Positions 39,779 through 48,208 of a stretch of 64,000 nt of DNA are shown here, piece by piece. Numbering within the stretch: position 1 is the stretch's first letter; every line of letters begins with the position of its first letter. Source of the stretch: Bog-159 sp963707465 (GTDB taxonomy: Bacteria; Acidobacteriota; Terriglobia; Bryobacterales; Bryobacteraceae); assembly GCA_963707465.1 (NCBI GenBank), contig CAVPQK010000024.1, positions 1 through 64,000 of the forward strand, written 5' to 3'. The notes beneath the pieces were generated by a model that was given only the letters and a program-made list of their open reading frames with translations, did not search any database and was not told where the DNA came from. Position numbers and translations under genes: made by a program.

Positions 39779-42075
39779 TGCGGATGCTTCTTGCGGATAC
39801 GGCTGACGGCTGGCTTGCCGTCCGAGCCTGTCACGAGCAAACGGTCGTCGTTGGAATAATAAGTCAGTTCCGTGCCTCGAGCGTTCCCGCGGAGGCTGTC
39901 GTTCATCGTAGGGTTGCCGCCGCTCAGAATGATCTTCTCTTCATCAGTGTAATACTCGGCGTGCTCGCTGGTGCCGGTCCGGGTGCGGATCGGCCCGGAC
40001 TGCACGATCTCCACCGCGCCGTCGGCGATGGCCTTCTGCAGCCGATTGTCGGCGCCCTCTTCAGCCAGCCAGGACCGCAGATCGGCCGCCTTCATCTGCA
40101 AGCCGGCGCGATTGAGCAGAACACCGCCGGAGTAGTGCGCCAGGCGGTCCGCATCGGTGTAAACCATGTGCGGCGCTTTTACCAGCGTGAAGATCGGAGC
40201 GGCGGAATCGGCCGGCTTGCCCGCCGCGGCTGTGGACACGGGCGCCGTGCCGTCCGGCTTGCTCTCCTCGCGCGACTGCGTGACCACATGGCCGTCGGCG
40301 ATAATCGAGCGCTTGTCGCGGTCGATCTCCACGTGGTCCGCCTGAATACGGTTGACGCCCTGCCACAGCACCGCATTGCCGTCGTATTTGACCAGTTTAT
40401 TGTGATTGGCCGAGTGCATGGTGTGCGCTACCGCTTGCAGCGGTTCGTCGCCCGAAAGCATGGCGGAGTCGCTCTTCTTTTTCTGCTGGTCCGGCAGGCG
40501 ACTGGTATTGACGTGCCCCTCGGCGGTGAAGTTACCGCTCTTCTCGTCCAGCACGATGTGGTCGGCGATGGTGTTTCCAGTGCTGTCCCACATGCGCGCG
40601 TTCTTGTCCAGCGTGATGCGGTTCTCCACCTGTTCCAGAATGCCGCGGTCCGCGCGTGCTTTGCGCTCGCCCGATTCATAGGAGAAATCGCCCCATTGCT
40701 CCATGCGCGTCAACTGGCTGGTTTTCGGATCGAATGCCGCCGAAACATTCTTGCTCACCGTGGTGGTGATAGGGTGCTTTTTGGCCAGTTCTTCAGGTGT
40801 CGGGTTGGTGACTGTCCGGCAGTTCACGGCGCTGAAGGATTGGATGCGGTTCTGCGCGCCGAAGCCGATCCACATGCGCTCGCCGGAGAATTTGCGGTGG
40901 TGCTGGCCGGCCAGGTTGGGCAGGAACTCCAGTTCGCTGGGCGCGTGCGTTTCCAGGCCCGCGATTTCGCGCCCGCCGGGCCGCATCTTCATCTGGATAA
41001 TCTCGCTGCGCAGGTCGCGCGTCTCTGCCGGGTCGTGGCCCGGTGAGGCCAGCGGTTTCGATTCCAGGAACCCATGGCCGCTGACCAGCGCTTCGGTCAG
41101 CGCGCTCTCACCATTGGAGTCCGCGAATTGCAGGTCCACGCGGTCGCCGGTGGCGGTAATTTGCGAGCCCTCCGAATCGGAGACCAGGCGGGCATTTCCC
41201 TCGCCGGTAATCTTCTCCACCTCGCCCGTATCGCCGTAATCCACCGTCAGATGGTCGGCGCCATATTGCAGCTTGCGGCTGGGGTAAGCATCGGTGCCGT
41301 GCGCCTTCTGCGCGTCCACATGGTGGATCTTGCCGTCCTCCAGCGCGATCACCGTCTCGCCCGCTTCCACGATGGTATTGTCGCGGGTCAGCCGCGCCCA
41401 TGGAAGCAGCCAGATGCCCGCCAGATTTTCCCGATAGATTACCTGGCCGGCTTCGATCTTCATGGGCTTGGCATGCGGCCCCGGAGGGTCCCAATGCAAT
41501 TCCGCCTGGCTGTTCAGGAACAATTCGCGCGTCGAGGGATCGTAGGATGCGCCCACGGCGCTGCCGTCCCCGTTTTCGAACTTGAACGTTGCCGCGCGAT
41601 CGGTGGCCGCCTTCCCGGTGCCGCTGTCGAACGTCACACCGGAGGAGTGGATCGAGACCAGGGTATGCTTGGGCTGGCCTTCGTTCGGCACGGCCAGCGT
41701 GATATCCACCGTGCCATCGGAGTACAGGTGCTTGTCGGATTGACGGTACTGGGCGTGCGCGCTATGCACCAGATTGTAGGTATCCGTGTGCATGGATGGC
41801 AGGCGCAATTCCACCTGCTCCAGTTCCACCTGGTTGGAGTCCTTCGCTTGCCGCACGTCTTTGGCCGTGATCCGGCAGACCGTGCGGCTGTCCGGCGGCT
41901 CCGAGGTTTCGATGTGCACCCAGTCCTGCGCCGCGGACATGAGCTCCGGCGCCATGGACTCAGGCTTAGTCGGAGCCTCGTCGCGTAATTCTTTTTTCTG
42001 GAGCCGGTAAGTCGCTGCAACGCCTCCCAGCAGCAGAATGATGGCTACCAGGATGAGCCAGCGCGTGCCTCGCAT
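39775..42075 (-). CDS. Long LptC/LptA-type periplasmic LPS transport protein
   Basis: The 766-residue protein is far longer than LptC (~190) or LptA (~180). An N-terminal anchor (RWLILVAIILLLGGVAATYRL) and LptC-like beta strands are followed by several OstA-type beta-jellyroll stretches (VTFDSGTGKAATDRAATFKF, IALEDGKIHHVDAQKAHGTD, VEIDRDKRSIIADGHVVTQS, VLLNRAGLQMKAADLRSWLA). It looks like LptC and multiple LptA modules in one chain, making a continuous periplasmic bridge to LptD. TACAAT lies ten bases before the ATG. It is coupled to lptB. Confidence 0.82.
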   Translation of the reverse strand: MRGTRWLILVAIILLLGGVAATYRLQKKELRDEAPTKPESMAPELMSAAQDWVHIETSEPPDSRTVCRITAKDVRQAKDSNQVELEQVELRLPSMHTDTYNLVHSAHAQYRQSDKHLYSDGTVDITLAVPNEGQPKHTLVSIHSSGVTFDSGTGKAATDRAATFKFENGDGSAVGASYDPSTRELFLNSQAELHWDPPGPHAKPMKIEAGQVIYRENLAGIWLLPWARLTRDNTIVEAGETVIALEDGKIHHVDAQKAHGTDAYPSRKLQYGADHLTVDYGDTGEVEKITGEGNARLVSDSEGSQITATGDRVDLQFADSNGESALTEALVSGHGFLESKPLASPGHDPAETRDLRSEIIQMKMRPGGREIAGLETHAPSELEFLPNLAGQHHRKFSGERMWIGFGAQNRIQSFSAVNCRTVTNPTPEELAKKHPITTTVSKNVSAAFDPKTSQLTRMEQWGDFSYESGERKARADRGILEQVENRITLDKNARMWDSTGNTIADHIVLDEKSGNFTAEGHVNTSRLPDQQKKKSDSAMLSGDEPLQAVAHTMHSANHNKLVKYDGNAVLWQGVNRIQADHVEIDRDKRSIIADGHVVTQSREESKPDGTAPVSTAAAGKPADSAAPIFTLVKAPHMVYTDADRLAHYSGGVLLNRAGLQMKAADLRSWLAEEGADNRLQKAIADGAVEIVQSGPIRTRTGTSEHAEYYTDEEKIILSGGNPTMNDSLRGNARGTELTYYSNDDRLLVTGSDGKPAVSRIRKKHPQ

Positions 42076-42100
42076 CGTTGCTTCTATTGTACCGTGCGGG

Positions 42101-42140
42101 GCAGGCCCCTGGCCTGCGCCTGCGCGTCCGGCGCGGACGC
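42101..42140. repeat. Paired-hairpin element between recA and lptC
   Basis: GCAGGCCcctGGCCTGC (42101-42117) is followed by GCGTCCggcgcGGACGC (42124-42140). It ends two bases from the recA stop codon. Confidence 0.8.
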
Positions 42141-42142
42141 TG

Positions 42143-43216
42143 CTATCTCCGCGCCGCGGCCACCAGGCCAGGCTTCGCGGCAGCCTCCGCCACGGGCGCG
42201 CCCTTCGCCTCCGCCTCCGCCTTCACCAAGCCCAACAGCAGCCGCAGTTCCGTGTCTATACCCGACCGAATATCGGCATTGTCCTTCAAAAACTGCCGTG
42301 CATTTTCGCGACCCTGCCCGATGCGGTCGCCCTTATAGCTGTACCAGGAACCGCTCTTCTCGATCAGGTTCTGCGCCACGCCCAGGTCGAGCAGGTCGCC
42401 CTCTTTCGAGATGCCTTCGCCGTAGATGATATCGAACTCGGCCTCGCGGAACGGCGATGCCACCTTGTTCTTCACCACCTTCACCTTGGTGCGGTTTCCC
42501 ACCACTGCGTCGCCATCCTTAATGGCCGCGATGCGCCGGATATCCACGCGGATCGACGCGTAGAACTTCAAGGCCCGTCCGCCGGTAGTGGTTTCCGGGT
42601 TGCCGAACATCACCCCGATCTTCTCGCGAATCTGGTTGATGAAGATCAGGCAGGTCTTGGACTTCGAAACCACGCCGGTAAGCTTGCGCAGCGCCTGCGA
42701 CATCAGCCGGGCCTGCAGGCCCATGTGGCTGTCGCCCATCTCGCCATCGAGCTCGGCCTTGGGCACCAGAGCGGCCACCGAGTCCACCACCAATACGTCG
42801 ATCGAGCCGGACGCGATCAGCGCGCCGGTGATTTCCAGCGCCTGCTCGCCATAATCGGGCTGGGACACCAGCAGGTTGTCCACATCCACGCCCAGCTTGC
42901 GCGCGTACGCCGGATCGAGCGCGTGCTCCACATCGATGAACGCCGCCATCCCGCCCTTCTTCTGCGCTTCGGCAACCACCTGCAGCGCGATGGTGGTCTT
43001 GCCCGAAGACTCCGGACCGTAGATTTCGGTGACCCGGCCGCGCGGGAAGCCGCCCACGCCCAGCGCCGCGTCCAGCGAGATCGATCCCGTGGAAATCACG
43101 GCCACGGGCACGATGGCATCCTTGGACCCCAGCCGCAGGATGGACCCTTTGCCAAACTGCTTTTCGATCTGCCCCAGAGTGGCTTCTAGTGCACGGGCGC
43201 GTTCTTTTTCATCCAT
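42143..43216 (-). CDS. recA: Recombinase RecA
   Basis: ATG ending at 43216 (MDEKERARALEATLGQIEKQ) follows AAGGAG and gives 357 residues. Motifs are IYGPESSGKTTIALQVVAEA (Walker A), VLVVDSVAALVPKAE (Walker B), loop L1 GEMGDSHMGLQARLMSQALR, L2 region INQIREKIGVMFGNPETTTG and GRALKFYASIR. It promotes strand exchange and LexA cleavage. The upstream open frame of 29 codons is not used, judging by the ribosome site. I found no recognisable SOS box. It is transcribed toward lptC with a hairpin element between. Confidence 0.97.
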   Translation of the reverse strand: MDEKERARALEATLGQIEKQFGKGSILRLGSKDAIVPVAVISTGSISLDAALGVGGFPRGRVTEIYGPESSGKTTIALQVVAEAQKKGGMAAFIDVEHALDPAYARKLGVDVDNLLVSQPDYGEQALEITGALIASGSIDVLVVDSVAALVPKAELDGEMGDSHMGLQARLMSQALRKLTGVVSKSKTCLIFINQIREKIGVMFGNPETTTGGRALKFYASIRVDIRRIAAIKDGDAVVGNRTKVKVVKNKVASPFREAEFDIIYGEGISKEGDLLDLGVAQNLIEKSGSWYSYKGDRIGQGRENARQFLKDNADIRSGIDTELRLLLGLVKAEAEAKGAPVAEAAAKPGLVAAARR

Positions 43217-43597
43217 GACGAGACTCCTTGAAAAGTGGCGAAAGGAGATTATACCAGTTTCCACGGCAAGGCGAAAGTAAGGCGAAGCAATAAAGCGCGG
43301 CAATGCCGGCTGAAGCTATGCTCGGCGTCGGGCCCGCGGACTTTGGCGGCACCGCTTCCCCCCAGATGCCCCGCGCGACCAGGGCGCCAAACGCCGGCCG
43401 GCCGCCGCGGCAAACGGCCAGGGCGAACCGCTGCCCGCCGCCCGCCTCGTCCGATGCGTAAAATTCCGCACACTTAGGCTCCGCACAAGCATTGACAACT
43501 TCCGTCGGCAAGCGCATACTTGACCCTGGACCTATTTAATACTTTAAGATTAGAATATCCACAATACCGTTTCGCAAATGGTTTGCATTTCCCCTAA
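43217..43597. other. Divergent intergenic region between recA and the beta-helix gene
   Basis: A 381-base region. The recA-proximal two thirds are very GC-rich and hold only a weak minus-strand frame that I reject. The last ~100 bases are AT-rich and contain the promoter at 43492. No operator palindrome was recognised. Confidence 0.5.
43492..43520 (+). promoter_or_regulatory. Promoter of the beta-helix gene
   Basis: TTGACA (43492-43497), a 17-base spacer and CATACT (43515-43520), in the AT-rich stretch upstream of 43598. The leader would be about 70 bases. Confidence 0.6.
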
Positions 43598-45250
43598 ATG
43601 GCGTCGCTCCCGTATCTGGCCTTGGCGGTTCTGGGGACCGTTCTCCCCTCAACTTGCCCGGCCCAGACGCCCCTGACGCTGGCACAGTTCACCGACTGCA
43701 TCGGGCCGAACGTGGGCGGCTGGGGCAGCACATGCGAACTTGAATCCAACGCGGCAGGCTACACGATCACGCAGTCCCTGACGGTTACCCGATCCAACAT
43801 TACTATTGAGGGAGAGTATCCTTATCCCACGCTCAAGCGAGCCGCCGGCTCCAGTCAAAGTCTCATCGTGGCCCCGGCGTCGACGAGCCCCTGCCCAAAT
43901 ACGTCAGGCGTCGGGTCGCCGTGCTTCGTCAACATCCTGAACCTCGTCCTCGACGGATACCTCTCGGAGGGCGCGCCAGCGGGTTTCGCGGAGCTGAATC
44001 TTTACGGATGCTCCTACTGTCAGACCAATGGGGTAACATTCCAGAACTCCCCAAACTTCGCGGCTCTGGTGTCGCCCAGCATGCCTACCGTGCTCGACAA
44101 TTCCACCTTCACGAACATCGCCTACGGAGGAATATTTGTTGGCACAAGCACCACCGCCTGCGCAACGCCGGTTTATTGGTATCCGCACTACTGTTTTTTC
44201 GCCGTTGAGTCAAACTTCACTCAAAACGGCGCCGGGGCCAGAGGTCCCCAACCGATGAATGCGTCTATCGCGTATGACTTCTTCAGCGGGAACCATGACC
44301 TGTGCCCATACAATGCGCCTGGCGGGCAGATCGACCTGGACACTTACGCCAACGGCGTAAGCGTGGAATACAACACCTTCGCAGAAGGGCCGAACTGCAC
44401 CAACGGATTCTGGGCCGTTGGCGTCGAGCTGCACGGCCTGAACTTAACCCTCACCGACAACTTGATCGAGTACAATGCAGGCGAGGGGATCTACATGGAC
44501 GGCGCGCAGGGCGTGACCATCACCACGGATGACCCGTCGGAGTACCAGATTGTCGATAACAACCTGCGGGGATCCGGATTCAGCGGCTGCGGTGGGTTCC
44601 CTGGGATACGTGTGCACTCCTCAAATGCACAAGGAAGGGCGACCGAGAATGTTACGATTGAGAACGTGTGGTCCGTTTACAATCAGAGCTACGGCGTCGA
44701 GGTGTCGAGCTGCGCCACGACCGGGCCGCTAATCAACTACGTAACGATTGAAAACAATTGCGTTGCGGGCAATCTGCATGGCGGCCTCTACCTCCCTGCG
44801 CTGGGATCCCCGAACACAATCAGCAACAACTCGACGTCCTGCGGAGGCTACGGTGCCATCCAGGCGCCCGAGCGGCAGGTGGACCCGCAAGCCGTGGCAA
44901 GCAACGTTGCCATCTTCGAACATATATTCACCGCGTTGCCTGCGCTGTCTTCGGTCCACCGGCAGGCGTACCTGGACCATCTCGGCCTGTCGTCGCAGCG
45001 CGACCGCGAGGTAATGGAGGCCACCGCCGCACAATTCCAATCCCAGGAGGACGCCTTCACCCAGCGGGCATATGCGGCGCTTTCGGTTGGCGACGCAGCC
45101 ACGCACGCCGAAGTCGTGGGCCAAAGGGCGGAACTGCTGGCGAACACGGCAGTGCAGCTTTTGGGGGAGCATAGCGTCGCCGGAGCGAGCCGGATCGCTT
45201 CCTTTGTTGAGGGAGCGGCCGCAAGCGTTCCGCGCCGGGCCGGCAATTGA
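43598..45250 (+). CDS. Secreted right-handed parallel beta-helix protein
   Basis: The 550-residue protein has a signal peptide (LPYLALAVLGTVLPSTCPAQ). Residues ~60-430 form a pectate-lyase-like beta-helix, with recurring short strands and Asn ladders (VTRSNITIEGEYPYPTLKR, VSVEYNTFAEGPNC, LTLTDNLIEYNAGEGIYMDG, NYVTIENNCVAGNLHGGLYL). A C-terminal ~110-residue helical region (VHRQAYLDHLGLSSQRDREV) follows. Many cysteines suggest disulfides outside the cell. Polysaccharide binding or lysis is plausible, but no catalytic triad is identified. Confidence 0.75.
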   Translation: MASLPYLALAVLGTVLPSTCPAQTPLTLAQFTDCIGPNVGGWGSTCELESNAAGYTITQSLTVTRSNITIEGEYPYPTLKRAAGSSQSLIVAPASTSPCPNTSGVGSPCFVNILNLVLDGYLSEGAPAGFAELNLYGCSYCQTNGVTFQNSPNFAALVSPSMPTVLDNSTFTNIAYGGIFVGTSTTACATPVYWYPHYCFFAVESNFTQNGAGARGPQPMNASIAYDFFSGNHDLCPYNAPGGQIDLDTYANGVSVEYNTFAEGPNCTNGFWAVGVELHGLNLTLTDNLIEYNAGEGIYMDGAQGVTITTDDPSEYQIVDNNLRGSGFSGCGGFPGIRVHSSNAQGRATENVTIENVWSVYNQSYGVEVSSCATTGPLINYVTIENNCVAGNLHGGLYLPALGSPNTISNNSTSCGGYGAIQAPERQVDPQAVASNVAIFEHIFTALPALSSVHRQAYLDHLGLSSQRDREVMEATAAQFQSQEDAFTQRAYAALSVGDAATHAEVVGQRAELLANTAVQLLGEHSVAGASRIASFVEGAAASVPRRAGN

Positions 45251-45289
45251 CGCGTCGCGGCCGGCGCATCGGCAGCGCGTGCGCCTCTT

Positions 45290-46118
45290 TCACGGCACAC
45301 GCAGGTGTGGAAATCTCGCGTCGTCTGTGAACAAATTCAGAGTGCTGCATTGCGGACATCGGTACGCGGGCACGATTCGCAAGACCCTCATAACCATGCG
45401 CTCGTGCAGGAGCCAGGCCGACGGATGCCCCGCTCCACAACGCACGCAGACATTGGTCCACGTGGCGCGGTCCGCGGCTGCGTCGACATTTCCGAAATAA
45501 AGAGCCCATCCGTAGACGCTGGTGCGGGCCCCCAAGAAACGGTCCGCAAGCCTCAGGACGTACGTGATGAGAAGCAAGGAGATCTGTGTGCCACCCCCCC
45601 AGCAACAGCAGCCGCCCGGGGGGCCGGCCGCGCCGGTTGGAACGATTCAGGCACGCAAGGGAACTGCACAGAACCCGTGTGGCCACATGTCTCAGCCCGG
45701 TTGCGCGCGCAATCAGGCGGGCGAGGTCATGCGCCGAAGAGAACGGGTTGACGTGGCCGCCTCCGCGCGCTAACCATCGATAGAGCCGGTCCGAAATCGT
45801 AGTACAGTCGGGTACGGCGACGTAGAGTGCCCCTGCGGGCCTCACGACGCGGCCGATCTCCCGCAGCGACCCGGCGAGATCGCGGAAATGTTCCAGGCTG
45901 TTGTTGGAGATCACCAGGTCGAAGCAACGATCCGCAAACGGCAGCCTCGCCGCATCGGCCTGGACAAAATTGGGGGCCTGGGCACCCTGGCGTTCCAGGT
46001 CGGCGCGCACCACAGTGAACGGACCGCCGCTCGCGTCGAGGCTGCCTCGCCCGGACCCGATATCCAGAACCACGGCTCCCCTGGGAAGGGCGCGCAAGAG
46101 TTCGTTCATGAAGCCCAT
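45290..46118 (-). CDS. SAM-dependent methyltransferase with zinc-ribbon tail, frameshifted at a G7 tract
   Basis: ATG ending at 46118 opens a class I methyltransferase: motif I VVLDIGSGRGSLD, VVRADLERQG, FVQADAARLPFADRCFDLVI, SNNSLEHFRDL. At 45594-45600 a run of seven G (minus strand) breaks the frame. With six G the protein continues (TQISLLLITYVLRLADRFLG, YGWALYFGNVD) to a C-terminal ribbon with CVRCGAGHPSAWLL and YRCPQCSTLNLF, ending at 45290, about 275 residues in all. The homopolymer makes either a base-calling error or a phase-variable switch plausible. Confidence 0.65.
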
Positions 46119-46187
46119 CCTAACCCCCCTCCCGGCGAACCGGCAAGCAAGCCCCGATCAGTAAAGCGCTGCCCGTCCTCTTGCTGC

Positions 46188-46204
46188 ATACCGCATTGCG
46201 GTAT
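46188..46204. promoter_or_regulatory. Operator palindrome of higBA
   Basis: ATACCGCA t TGCGGTAT is a perfect eight-base inverted repeat with a one-base centre. Its right arm overlaps the -10-like TATAGT (46202-46207), as expected for autorepression by the antitoxin. Confidence 0.75.
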
Positions 46205-46212
46205 AGTTGAAA

Positions 46213-46581
46213 GTGGTGGAATTTGCGCCCGAAGTCGCGGTCCTGCAATTGCCGAAGTTTAAAGCCGAGGCCGCGAAGTTGATTGGAGCGGAGGGCATCG
46301 AAGCGGCGGCCGCTTATCTGGTCGGCCATCCCACCGCCGGACAAGTGATACCCGGCGCCGGCGGAGCGCGGAAGTTGCGATGGGCAGCGAAGGGCAAGGG
46401 AAAGCGCGGCGGCGCACGGATCATCTACGTGTACGTCGTGATCGCGGCACGCATTTACCTGCTCCGGTGCTATGCCAAGAATGTCAAAACGGATCTGACC
46501 GAGTACGAGCGGAAAGAGTTGCGGCAAATCGCGGCTCATCTGAAAGGAGCGCAACAGCATGCCAAAGAAAACGCCCGCTAA
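46213..46581 (+). CDS. higB: HigB/Gp49-type RelE-superfamily toxin
   Basis: I use GTG at 46213, five bases after TATAGT, so leaderless; a TTG six bases earlier is also in frame. The 122-residue protein matches phage Gp49/HigB-type mRNA interferases: EAAAAYLVGHPTAGQVIPGA, GARKLRWAAKGKGKRGGARI, IYVYVVIAARIYLLRCYAKN, DLTEYERKELRQIAAHL. The basic GKGKRGGARIIY region is the usual ribosome/RNA site. The toxin-first order and overlap with the antitoxin gene are typical of higBA. Confidence 0.88.
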   Translation: MVEFAPEVAVLQLPKFKAEAAKLIGAEGIEAAAAYLVGHPTAGQVIPGAGGARKLRWAAKGKGKRGGARIIYVYVVIAARIYLLRCYAKNVKTDLTEYERKELRQIAAHLKGAQQHAKENAR

Positions 46582-46870
46582 GACGACGGCCTTCGGCGCG
46601 GACTTGATCGAAGGAATGACCCTGGTCCTGGCGCATCGGCGCGGCAAAATCGAGCTGGAACAGGTTTGGCCGAAGCCAGTCGACGTGCGGGCCATCCGCA
46701 AGCACGTGAAGATGTCCCAGGCCGAATTCTCGCGCGCCTATGGCATCGCCAAACGCGCCTTGCAGGAGTGGGAGCAGGGCGGCCGTGAGCCAGACTCGGC
46801 CGCGCGCGCGTACCTTACTGTGATCGCGAAGGAGCCAGCCATGGTGCGCCGCGCCCTTGCGGGCGATTAG
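46559..46870 (+). CDS. higA: HigA-type helix-turn-helix antitoxin
   Basis: The 103-residue protein has a disordered, basic N-terminus, then an XRE-type HTH: VDVRAIRKHVKMSQAEFSRA, YGIAKRALQEWEQGGREPDS. It overlaps higB by 23 bases, giving coupled translation. It should neutralise HigB and repress through the palindrome at 46188. A C-terminal dimer helix (AARAYLTVIAKEPAMVRRAL) is intact, so this is the only toxin-antitoxin pair on the plus strand without lesions. Confidence 0.9.
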   Translation: MPKKTPAKTTAFGADLIEGMTLVLAHRRGKIELEQVWPKPVDVRAIRKHVKMSQAEFSRAYGIAKRALQEWEQGGREPDSAARAYLTVIAKEPAMVRRALAGD

Positions 46871-46954
46871 GCCGCGTGTTGCTCCGCTTGCGTCCGCCAA
46901 ACCTGCGGCGGTATGCTTTCTTAGTCCCCGCCATATCATGGCCCAGGAGTTCCT

Positions 46955-48208
46955 ATGACCAAGTCCGCCACCGCCCTGTTCGCGACCGCGCTAAGTTTGA
47001 CCCTCTGCACCTCCTGCGCGAACAAGGGCTCCGGCCTCGCCGCCGGCCCCGATTTTCAGAAAAAGTTCCAGGAGGCGCTGATTGCCGCCAAGCCCGGCGC
47101 CGTCATCGAACTGCCGGAAGGCCGCCTGGATATGGACCGCGCCCTGTCCCTCTCGGTCGACAACGTCACCATCCGCGGCAAAGGCATCGACAAGACCATC
47201 CTCTCGTTCAAGAATCAGAAGAGTGGTCCGGCCGGCCTCACGGTAACTTCCAACGCTTTCACCATCGAAGACCTGGCCATCGAGGACACCAAGGGCGACG
47301 CTCTCAAAATCAACGGCGCCAACGGCGTCACCGTGCGCCGCGTGCGCACCGAGTGGACCGGCGGCCCCAGCGAGAAGAACGGCTCCTACGGCATCTATCC
47401 GGTGCAGTGCAAGAACGTGTTGATCGAGGAATCGGCCTCCATCGGCGCAGCCGACGCCGGGATCTACGTGGGCCAGTCGAGCAATATCGTCGTGCGCCGC
47501 AGCCGCGCCGAAGCCAATGTGGCCGGCATCGAGATCGAGAACTCGCAATTCGCCGATGTGTACGAGAACAAGTCCACGCACAATACCGGCGGCATCCTGG
47601 TGTTCAATCTGCCCGACCTGCCGGTGAAGGGCGGCGGCAACACGCGCGTGTTCAACAACGAAATCGTGGAGAACAACACGCAGAACTTCGGCGCCAAGGG
47701 CAGCATGGTGGCCAAGGTTCCCACCGGTACCGGCGTCATCGTGCTGGCCACCAATCATGTGGAAGTGTTCAAGAACACCATCAAAGACAACAATACCGCC
47801 AATGTTTCCGTGATCAGCTACATGACTACGGGCAACCCCATGAACGACGCCACCTACTATCCGTTCCCGGAAGCCATCTATGTTCACGACAACACGATTT
47901 CCGGAGGCGGAACGGCTCCCAGCGGCGAATATGCCGATGTGCTGGCGCCCGTGGTGGGCAAGCCCATGCCGGCGATTCTGTTCGATGGAATCGTGAACCC
48001 GCAGAAGCTGGCCGCAGGCAAGCGGCTGCCCGACGATCTGCGCATCTGCATCCAGAACAACGGCGACGCCAACTTTATGAATTACGATGCTGGAGGGCAT
48101 TTCAAGCACGTCAGCCGCGACCTGAAACCGTACAACTGTTCGCTCGCGCCGCTGGCCGCCGTCAATCTGCCCGCGGCCGCGGCAGCCCCGCCGGCCGGAG
48201 GCAATTAG
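46955..48208 (+). CDS. Parallel beta-helix lipoprotein (TIGR03805-like)
   Basis: The 417-residue protein has a lipoprotein signal (FATALSLTLCTSC). Its ~300-residue beta-helix has repeats such as DNVTIRGKGIDKTILSFKNQ, AFTIEDLAIEDTKGDALKIN, NGVTVRRVRTEWTGG and HVEVFKNTIKDNNTANVSVI. It matches my memory of the TIGR03805 beta-helix proteins, which are nearly always adjacent to a TIGR03806 diheme cytochrome, as here. The C-terminus is Ala/Pro-rich. A joint role in an outer-membrane redox or oxidase complex has been suggested for such pairs but remains unproven. Confidence 0.82.
   Translation: MTKSATALFATALSLTLCTSCANKGSGLAAGPDFQKKFQEALIAAKPGAVIELPEGRLDMDRALSLSVDNVTIRGKGIDKTILSFKNQKSGPAGLTVTSNAFTIEDLAIEDTKGDALKINGANGVTVRRVRTEWTGGPSEKNGSYGIYPVQCKNVLIEESASIGAADAGIYVGQSSNIVVRRSRAEANVAGIEIENSQFADVYENKSTHNTGGILVFNLPDLPVKGGGNTRVFNNEIVENNTQNFGAKGSMVAKVPTGTGVIVLATNHVEVFKNTIKDNNTANVSVISYMTTGNPMNDATYYPFPEAIYVHDNTISGGGTAPSGEYADVLAPVVGKPMPAILFDGIVNPQKLAAGKRLPDDLRICIQNNGDANFMNYDAGGHFKHVSRDLKPYNCSLAPLAAVNLPAAAAAPPAGGN

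Noticed and set aside
43209..43517. 102-codon minus-strand frame upstream of recA
   Set aside because: It overlaps the recA start and ribosome site, has no recognisable domain or start signal, and fits GC-rich chance reading.
46876..48207. Plus-strand open frame continuous with the diheme cytochrome
   Set aside because: The first 440 codons overlap the beta-helix gene in another frame and are Arg-rich shadow; only the part after 48208 is cytochrome.
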